NCBI GenBank assembly: GCA_009746045.1
Contig: RPFO01001144.1
Span: 1-25,000, forward strand
From: Mesostigma viride
Lineage: Eukaryota > Streptophyta > Mesostigmatophyceae > Mesostigmatales > Mesostigmataceae
DNA: 25,000 nucleotides
Direction: 5' to 3'
Below are positions 9,358 to 15,979 of the stretch, one piece after another. The translations under genes were made by a program, and so were the position numbers. The notes beneath the pieces were generated by a model. The model did no database searches. It was not told the origin of the DNA and worked only from the letters and a program-made list of their open reading frames with translations. Position 1 is the stretch's first letter; every line of letters begins with the position of its first letter.

Positions 9358-10914
9358 GGGGCATATGGCCTTTAATTAATACAGTCTGGGCTACTTCCTG
9401 CAAGGGTAGGATGTAAACTACACCTGCTCTAGGTGCACCAAGTGCACCATGCACCACCGTGATCTTTCAGAGCACAAAGGGGGCCCGTCATGGGGTGGAA
9501 GATCAGCATGGCTATACAGAAGCTACTAGCCGGCAGGGCGTCTCAGCAGAGAGTAGCTCTCTGCGTGCATGGGCACAGCATAACTAAAGAAATAAAGCTA
9601 GGCAGTAGCATCTCAGTGTGTGGCACATCATGGGCACAACTGTACATGACTAAATGATGCTCTTGAATCAGCTCGTATAATAGTGCCTGTAGTAGGCGTA
9701 CATGTACAAGGCCACGGTCTATCTATTCCACACTACTAGTCTGCTGTATTCCCCTAATAAGCTGGGGCGTCTGGAGTCGCTGGAGCGCCGCGGGGGTCGC
9801 GTGCCAGGGCTTGTGGCCGACGTAGATCATTGGCCGCCCCCTTCCAGTACATCGGCTTCCCCGCCGTGGTCTGCCAGAGCTGGAGGTATAGGTCGGCCAT
9901 AGCTCCCGTCGCCGTTGTTGCTGCGCCAGGGTCAAGTCGTCGTCGATCTGGGGTGAAGTGAGTCTTCTCGAGCCGCTTGCGGCGTCTGAGAAAAGAAATC
10001 TTGTTCGAAGGGTTCTTCAAGGTAAGAAGAAGCAGGGGCGCCCCTGCCTTATACCCTGGCAGCGCGCGGGGAAGGCGGTGCCGGGTGAGGCAGGCTCTCG
10101 ATCTCACCCTGAGTAAGGCCCATGCGACCAAGGATTTCTCTCTCACTGAAACGCACGTGCAAGCTTTTCGGAATTCTCACCTTCCGCCATGTCGAAGTCC
10201 TTGACGATGACGTTTAGGCTGCGCTTGGCGAGCTTGGCCTCCTCGCGGAGGTCAAGCGTCTGCCGCTGGACTTCGCTGTGCTGCGATGGCGGAGGTGGTG
10301 GAGGTGGTGTGTTGCTTAAGCATGTCCGCCCAGGTTTGGGTGGGGGGAGCATCTCCAGCCAGGCCAGCGGGGGGGGGGGGATGGAGGCGAGGATGGTGGA
10401 GGTCAGTGGACTCAGGTGGAAATGGTGGGGAGCTCAGCAGCCAGCGTGCGGCCTACAGCTGCCAAATCTGCAGGTAGGGGCGTCACGTGCTGTGAGATGG
10501 CTTCTTGGAGGTGGAGGAGGAAGGTGGATTCGGTCAAGGGGGAGGGGATCTGGCAGAGGTCTTCGGCAGTCTGAGCGCTGAAGGATGGCAAAGAGGGCGG
10601 CGAGCTGATCAAGGCGCGCGGTCGGGACCAGCCGGGCAGGTGGTCAGGTCCGCGGTGGGAAAACCGGCCATCAACTCAATTGCGGAGGCGCGGCTGATGG
10701 CATTGGAGGCGCCAGTGGCACAGGTCAAGGAGGGGGGCGTACGACCCATAATAAAACACGAGCTCCAGGATCTTGATGGGTGGCATGTCGAAATAGCTGG
10801 GTCTGTCGACGTCAAAGGACCGTGGAAAATAACCTGTCAACGTCGAAGTCGCGCTCAGACCAGCTAGGTTCGGCTGGGCGGCTGCGTTTGGGCTCAGGCG
10901 ATGCAGAGGGCCGG
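9358..10914 (-). mobile_element. ORF1-only LINE-like copy 'G' (minus), both ends incomplete
   Basis: Minus-strand order: ORF1 from about 10914 to 9754, then a 3' UTR down to about 9358 whose last 50-60 bp (terminal hairpin and tail) are missing. The 3' UTR hairpin CAGAGAG-TAG-CTCTCTG is at 9547-9563. It belongs to the subfamily of copy A (ORF1 with KISFLRRRKRLEKT). The join to copy C sits in a shared ATGCCCCTT-like stretch, suggesting a deletion between tandem copies. Confidence 0.7.
9754..10914 (-). pseudogene. Decayed LINE ORF1 with internal deletion (copy G)
   Basis: Pieces in several frames include RPSASPEPKRSRPAEPSW at the N-terminus, QHVTPLPADLAAVGRTLAAE, and TLDLREEAKLAKRSLNVIVK. Further on are ISFLRRRKRLEKTHFTPD and PMYWKGAAN. 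Compared with copy A, the coiled-coil segment (DSITAQLRDIDQ to KDIAAKPAS) is missing. The join is at a 12-C run on the minus strand (10369-10380), so slippage or recombination between proline-codon runs removed it. Frameshifts and stops make it a pseudogene. Confidence 0.65.
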
Positions 10915-10917
10915 CCG

Positions 10918-11698
10918 CTTAAGTTCACGGCGCTACACACCGCGGCGCATGCTTCGGAAACGCATGCTGCACTTATCTCTCGCCTTAACCAGGTGGAGGG
11001 CAAGTGTGGCGTGCTCATGAAGAAGCTTGAGGCCATCACCGCCCACACCGAGGCCCTGGCCACACAGACAGGTCCCCAAGATAGCGGAGCAGACGGCCAC
11101 CATTGCATCCCAGCCACCCCGGCAGGATGCTGGTGACCTACCGCCGCTCTCCTACGCGGACCTGCTGCGGTCAGCGACCGCCTCCACCACCGACGCCATC
11201 GCCACGATTGTGAAGCTCCAGGAGCTGGAGGACCACCGCCAGGCTCAGCAACGGGAGGTCACCGACCGCGCTCGCCGCGAGACTGTGCCGAGTGGTGCTA
11301 CGTCGCTTCCCCCAGAAGCCAGGTGAGACGTCAACCTCTCTTGCTGACGAGCTCAAGAACCAGCTTCTTACCGGCCTCATGGGCCTGGTAGGTGAGGTAG
11401 AACTGCGTGGGTGCCACCGCCTTCCCCACTCACGGGACAAGGCGGCTCCCCCACCAGTCGTGCTCACCTTCCCCTCCCCTGGCCGGATAAGCAGCGGTTC
11501 CTCTCTCGTCGCAAGAGGTTGCACGACCTCACCTGGACTCTGGATGACGACCTGACCCCCGCTCAGCAACAGCAGCGACGCGACCTGTGGCCGGAATACC
11601 TCCGCCATAAGCAGGACCCCCAGAAGCCCAAGGTGTTCTGGAGGGGCGGCCGGGACCTGATGATCAACCACAAGATGTGGACGCCCCCAGTGGGCTAG
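10918..11698 (+). pseudogene. Decayed LINE ORF1-like protein, third subfamily
   Basis: The frame changes about three times. Segments are a coiled-coil-like HAALISRLNQVEGKCGVL with MKKLEAITAHTEALATQT; then DLPPLSYADLLRSATAST with VKLQELEDHRQAQQREV; then LADELKNQLLTGLMGLVGEV; and finally DDDLTPAQQQQRRDLWPEY with VFWRGGRDLMINHKMW before the stop at 11698. The C-terminal region aligns by eye with DDDLTLAQQQRRRELW...VYWKGAAIYVGHKPW of copy A. Family assignment is by that shared order. Confidence 0.6.
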
Positions 11699-12083
11699 AA
11701 TAGCAATAGCCCTAGCTTGTAACCAATGGAGTCACTGCCGCTAAGGCAGCCAATGATGCCTAGAATGTTTGCCTAGCTGTGCCAACATACCTAGTCACGT
11801 GCCGCCAACGCACAGTACACAACCAGCCATAATAGCCTTAGCCTAGTCCTAGTACAGCCATGCTACGCCCTGGCCATGTTCAGATTACTTAATTGCCCAC
11901 GCTATACTTGTTATGCACGCCACGCTTACATGGGTCTTATTGCACCCACAGTTTGCCGGATCGTTAGCCTGTCCTTTTAGCTAGCGCGCCCGAATGCAGC
12001 TGTGGCATGCCTTTGGCATGAAGGAGACTGGGGGTCTCTGCCCTTTCTCCTGTAGTGCACACACAAGGATTACAAGCACTTCG

Positions 12084-12111
12084 GTGCTCCGTGACTCCCC
12101 AACGGGAGCAC
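12084..12111 (+). other. 3'-terminal stem-loop of copy H
   Basis: GTGCTCC at 12084-12090 pairs with GGAGCAC at 12105-12111. The loop contains CTCCCCAACGGGAG, which can form the alternative short stem shared with the other subfamilies. The tail starts immediately after it. The second copy (15180-15210) keeps TGCTCC/GGAGCA although its inner core is mutated. Confidence 0.5.
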
Positions 12112-12112
12112 G

Positions 12113-12204
12113 TGTTTAATTAATTAATTAATTGATTAATTAATTAATTAATTAATTAATTAATTAATTAATTAATTAATTAATTAATGAATTAATGAAT
12201 TAAG
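12113..12204. repeat. (TTAA)n microsatellite tail
   Basis: About 90 bp of nearly perfect TTAA repeats with a few G interruptions. It directly follows the end of copy H and directly abuts the incomplete end of copy B. As TTAA is self-complementary, it could be the tail of either. Confidence 0.9.
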
Positions 12205-12205
12205 C

Positions 12206-12562
12206 CGGCCGGGAGGGTTCGAGGAGACGTACCACCAGTGCACGACTAGTGACAGTCACCGCTGCCTGCCGGACCTGAGGGCGATCGAAAGCTCTGCGCA
12301 GCCGGAGCTGCAGACGTATTTTCAGGGCTTAGCGCAGCCGCCAGGCTGCATTTCATCGAGGAGCGTTTTGCTTGTCATATATGGCGTAATAGCTTCGGAA
12401 AATTATATCAGCGTGTGCGTCTTAGAAAGACGAAGCGATTGTGATATTCACAGCCAAATTTGGTGCCCAAACGTGAAAGTTATGAGCTCCGCCGTAAGCC
12501 ATGGCTACCTCGTGGCTCGTGGCTCGTGGCTTAGGAGCTCTTGGCTCAGGGCGCCAGCATAT
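12206..12562 (-). mobile_element. 5' end fragment of the ORF1-only family ('B')
   Basis: The stretch 12232-12511 matches 14250-14511 of copy A: CCAGTGCACGACTAGTG, GAGCTGCAGACGTATT, GCGCAGCCGCCAGGCTGC, GTTATGAGCTCCGCCGT, GCCATGGCTAC. It therefore holds the 5' UTR and the first codons of ORF1 only. The segment 12512-12550 is a CTCGTGG triplication. The right end shares CGCCAGCATAT with the right end of copy A. Confidence 0.65.
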
Positions 12563-12584
12563 TAATTAATTAATTAGGAACATA

Positions 12585-12598
12585 ACTCCGTTGGGAGT
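12585..12598 (-). other. 3'-terminal hairpin of copy A
   Basis: On the minus strand, ACTCC-CAAC-GGAGT, a perfect 5-bp stem, lies just before TTATGTTCCTAATTAATT. It is identical in sequence and position to the hairpin of copy C. Confidence 0.55.
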
Positions 12599-12997
12599 AT
12601 ATGTAGCACATAGCCCTGAGAAGGGGCATATGAGCCTATAATACATTCTAAGCTACTTCCTGCAAGGGTGGGAATGTAAACAACACTTGCTCTAGGTGCA
12701 CCAGGGCACCCGCACCCTCATGGTCTATCACGCTATGCCCGGGTAAGGGGGAGCATGCCTGTGAGGGGGAAGGTCATCATGGCTATACAAGAGCTATGGC
12801 ATGGCTTCTCAGCAGAGAGTGACTCCCTGCATGGGCACAACATTACGAAATAAGGCTAGGCATCGTCTGGAGTGTGGCACATCATAGGCACACATGTACA
12901 TGACTAAAAAGGCTAGGCCTCAGCTGGTATAGTGCCTGTAGTAGGCGGGCATGTACAAGGCCACTGTCTAACTATTCTACACTACTGCTGTATTCCC

Positions 12998-14376
12998 CTA
13001 GGCTGGGGCTGGAGTTGCTGGGGCCGCGGTGGTCGAGGGGGTCGCTTGCCAGGGCTTGTGGCCGACGTAGATGGCCGCCCCCTTCCAGTACACCGGCTGG
13101 CCCGCCTTGGTCTGCCGGAGCTGGAGGTAGGTCGACCATAGCTCCCGTCGTCGTTGTTGCTGTGCCAGGGTCAAGTCGTCGTCAAGGGTGAAGAGAGTCT
13201 TCTCGAGCCGCTTGCGGCGTCTGAGAAAAGAAATCTTGTCCGCCGGAGTCTTAAAGGTGAGAAGGAGCGGGGGCGGCCCGGCCTTACCCCGCGCGCGGGG
13301 AAGGCGGTGGGCGGCCAGCTCGATCTCACCAGTAAGGCCCATGCGATCAAGGATTTCTCTCTCAAAAACACGCGCAAGCTTCTCGGAATTCTCACCTTCC
13401 TCCATCTTGAGATTCTTGACAATGACGTTGAGGCTGCGCTTGGCGAGCTCGGCCTCCTCGCGGAGGTCAAGCGTCTGCCGCTGGAGCTGGGCTGCGACGG
13501 CGGAGGTGGTGGAGGTGGTATGTTGCTTAAGCATGTCCGCCCAGGTCGTGATGGGAGGAGCATCGCCGGCCAGGCCAGCCGAGGCGGGCTTGGCGGCAAT
13601 GTCCTTCACTGCCTGGGCGGTGAGGCCTGCTGTGTTCTGCAAGACCTCGATAGCGATTGCATTATCCTTGAGGCGCTGGTCGATGTCGCGGAGCTGGGCG
13701 GTGATGGAGTCGGTGGAGGCGGAGGGGGGGGGGGGGTGGAGGCGAGGAGGGTGGCGGTGGCGGTGGGGATGGTGGGAAGCTCAGCAGCCAACGTGCCGCC
13801 AAGTGCCGCCACATCTGCGGCAAGAGGGGTCACGTGCTGCTCGAAAGCGTCCTTGAGGAGGGTGCGGATGGTGGCTTCGGTGGGGAAGGTGGAGGGGGGC
13901 GGGTCCCAGATTGCGGATTCGGAGCGTCCAGCAAGGGAGCAGAGGGCGAAGCGTTGAAGCTTGGGGCGACTCATGCGATGGAGGATTGGGAGAGCCTCGG
14001 CGGGGTCGACAAGCTGGCCATTACCAGGCCAGCGGCCGCGGTTGTGGGACGTGAAGTGCACGCACAGGGTTAGAAGCGAGGCGTGATTGCCGGAAAACAC
14101 GTCGTCCATGAAGGCTCCTATGCCTTGGCGCCAGTAGCTGGAGGCGTTGGCGTCAAAGGAGCGCTCTTCCCAGGGCGGCTCAGCAGAGCGACTGCGCTTG
14201 GGGTCAGGCGAGGCAGATGGCGAGGCAAGCCCGGGAGGCTGGGCGAGCGCCAGTGCACGACTAGTGTCACCGTTGCCATCTGGGCCGGTGGGCGAAGCTG
14301 CAGCCGAAGCTGCAGACGTATTATCATTGCCGAGCGCAGCCGCCAGGCTGCGTTGCGTCGAGAGGCGTTTGCTCAT
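12998..14376 (-). pseudogene. LINE ORF1-like protein (~459 codons), one frameshift at a G13 run
   Basis: The start ATG at 14376 gives MSKRLSTQRSLAAALGN. A basic Ser-rich N-terminus follows (SPDPKRSRSAEPPWEERS), then a folded-looking region (SYWRQGIGAFMDDVFSGN, RPKLQRFALCSL). Next come a Pro-rich linker and a coiled coil (SITAQLRDIDQRLKDN, EAELAKRS). The rest is an RRM-like stretch (LNVIVKNLKMEEGENSEK) and the C-terminal region RLPRARGKAGPPPLLLTF, KISFLRRRKRL, DDDLTLAQQQRRRELW. That layout resembles L1-type ORF1p RNA chaperones. The frame breaks once, at 13 consecutive G (13724-13736), exactly in the Pro-codon linker. This could be a sequencing error, in which case the ORF is intact, or a real inactivating slip. 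Confidence 0.68.
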
Positions 14377-14570
14377 CGTATATTGCGTAATGGCTTCGGA
14401 AAATTACATCAGCATGTGCGTCGTAGAAAGACGCATCGATTGTGATATTCACGGCTAAATTCGGTGCTCAAACGTGAAAGTTATGAGCTCCGCCGTCAGC
14501 CATGGCTACCACGCCCCCATGCCCTTTACAGAAGGGTGTGTGGCAGGGCTGCGTGCTGTCGCCAGCATAT

Positions 14571-14875
14571 ACCCTGATACAAAGGCTCTGAAGGGCTTTT
14601 GTGTGGAAAACCCTACGTTCAGGACCTGTCGAAGCATCCTGGTAACCGTGCCGTCCAGCCAGGTGCCGCCAGCGTGTCCGTGAGCGTCCATGCCTCGGCG
14701 CCATAGGTGAGCACCGTGAGGACCAGGACCTTGAAGAGCACTCGCTTGCGGTGCTCGCCCAGGTCCTTCGAGTGCCAGTAGGGGTTGAGCGAGCGAAGCC
14801 TGGCCCAGGCAAGGCCGATGCGGATGTTCACATCGTCGGCGGTGTCGGGGAGCCATGCTCCCCAGCAGTTAGCTC
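14571..14875 (-). pseudogene. LINE reverse transcriptase, C-terminal fragment 1
   Basis: Minus-strand reading gives GAWLPDTADDVNIRIGLAW, ARLRSLNPYWHSKDLGEHRK, then RVLFKVLVLTVLTYGAEAWT, and in another frame LDGTVTRMLRQVLNVGFST. The order 'YLG..., R...AW..L..., K..LF...V...L.YGAE.WTLT' is the classic post-catalytic (thumb/connection) region of non-LTR reverse transcriptases. The YxDD domain is absent. The fragment starts abruptly near 14875 and is cut at about 14571 by copy A. Confidence 0.8.
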
Positions 14876-14877
14876 CG

Positions 14878-15250
14878 CAGCAGCCAGCCATAGCCTTAGC
14901 TTAGCTTAGCATTAGTACAGCCAGGGCCATGCTACGCCCTAGTAGCTATTCTCCGCTTGCTTGCCCCGCTCCTGGCCATGATATGAAGTGAGACAACTAT
15001 GCCTGGACGCATGGCGCTTGATATGCTCACGCGGGTCTTATTGCACCGGCCCACAGAATTTGCCGGATCGTCTATCGTGTCCGATTGCTGCTGTGTCGTG
15101 CCTCTGGCATGAAGGAGAAAGGGGGGCTGTGCCCTTTCTTCCTGTTGTGCATATACAGGGCGGGATTAAAAGCACTCCGGTGCTCCGGCCGTGACTACCC
15201 AACGGGAGCATGTTTTTTATTTTATTTTTTTAAAAATTTTGTTTTAATAC
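14878..15250 (+). mobile_element. 3' UTR fragment of subfamily H ('H2', plus)
   Basis: Matches 11825-12115: CAGCCATAGCCTTAGC-like start, CATGCTACGCCCT, GGGTCTTATTGCACC, TTTGCCGGATCGT, CTGGCATGAAGGAGA, TGCCCTTTCT, and AACGGGAGCA at 15201. No ORF1 is present, so it is strongly 5'-truncated. The tail is T/A-rich (TTTTTTATTTTATTTTTTT) rather than clean TTAA. Confidence 0.7.
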
Positions 15251-15339
15251 ATAAATTAACCTGTCTGGGTTTGTCCGGTTGGGGCCAGGCCAGGACAGGA
15301 CATGCCGGCCTGGCTGGCCAAGCAGCTGGCCGGGGGCCG

Positions 15340-15530
15340 GCCAGACGGCCAAGGGTGGTGTCTACCTGACTGGTGCAAGCAAGATGTCCTACAAATGCTA
15401 TCCTACGCTGCCTAATCTCATCCGTAAGACGGGGCATACCCTTATACAAAAAAGACTCTTAACGACCTATGCGTGGAAAACCCTACATTCAGGAGGATCA
15501 CAGACAAGCTTGAAAGGCCTTATTGATGAT
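15340..15530 (-). pseudogene. LINE reverse transcriptase, C-terminal fragment 2
   Basis: Minus-strand reading has GMPRLTDEIRQRRIAFVGHL then ACTSQVDTTLGRL, the conserved 'LP.L...IR.RRL.F.GH' motif downstream of the reverse-transcriptase domain. Just upstream, LNVGFST and the following bases match the end of fragment 1 (14570-14625) at nucleotide level, so both fragments come from one family. It decays into GC-rich sequence near 15340. Confidence 0.7.
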
Positions 15531-15979
15531 GAGCAAGTGTGCGGTATACATGCATATGGTCAGAACATGCCCAAACATTGATAGCACAAACATTGGGCAT
15601 TCAACCTCTATATTTCAATAAAAGTATTCGAGATAAGTTCATGCATAGAGTAGGGCGCAGCCTCGTATATAGAGTATAGGTAGATGACAAGCAGCTAGAT
15701 AGAACCTGCCAGTAGCATAGTTTGCACTCAGTGCTTCAATCCATCGCCATGCATGAGCTCTGTGTTTCCTCAATGAGAGCAGTGTCATATTATTTACTTG
15801 ATTCTGCGTTCACATAACATATTGTCAAGGCTGCGCGGTTCCTTTCATTACGCAAAAACACCGTTCTTTCCACGTATATCTAAATTCTAAACTTCATTGA
15901 TCCGAATGAGTCAAAACACATAGGTTTGAGCGAGTCACTTATAGTACATTTCCTGACAATGTCAGGCCCATGCTGGTTG
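15531..15979. other. Spacer downstream of the giant minus-strand gene
   Basis: AT-richer sequence with no frame of interest. It should contain the 3' UTR of the minus-strand gene. No clear UGUAA signal was found on the minus strand close to the stop codon. Confidence 0.5.

Larger units (their letters stand above)
10915..12205 (+). mobile_element. ORF1-only LINE-like copy 'H' (plus), third subfamily
   Basis: ORF1 remnants at 10918-11698, a 3' UTR of about 400 bp (11699-12083), a stem GTGCTCC...GGAGCAC at 12084-12111, and a long (TTAA)n tail. The 3' UTR is unrelated to that of copies A, C, E1 and G, except for the terminal CTCC-CCAACG-GGAG core. A second copy of this 3' UTR lies at 14878-15250. 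The left end lies head-to-head with copy G. Confidence 0.7.
12563..14571 (-). mobile_element. Most complete ORF1-only LINE-like element ('A', minus)
   Basis: Minus-strand order: 5' UTR from about 14571 or 14511 to 14377, ORF1 14376-12998, 3' UTR 12997-12599 with hairpin CAGAGAGTGACTCCCTG at 12813-12829, terminal hairpin 12585-12598, then a (TTAA)n tail at 12563-12576. Nothing resembling a reverse transcriptase lies between ORF1 and the tail. The total length is about 2.0 kb. CGCCAGCATAT flanks it at 12552-12562 and 14560-14570. It sits inside or beside a decayed LINE reverse-transcriptase fragment. It could be an internally deleted derivative of a full LINE, as HAL1 is of L1. Confidence 0.72.

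Noticed and set aside
13154-13957. 267- and 222-codon plus-strand frames over copy A ORF1
   Set aside because: Antisense shadows of ORF1. The minus-strand reading shows the conserved domain order shared with copies C, G and E1.
15283-15360. GC-rich stretch with several GGCCGGCC-type palindromes
   Set aside because: It lies in a decayed reverse-transcriptase fragment and shows no stable, conserved stem comparable to the element hairpins. Likely simple-sequence decay.
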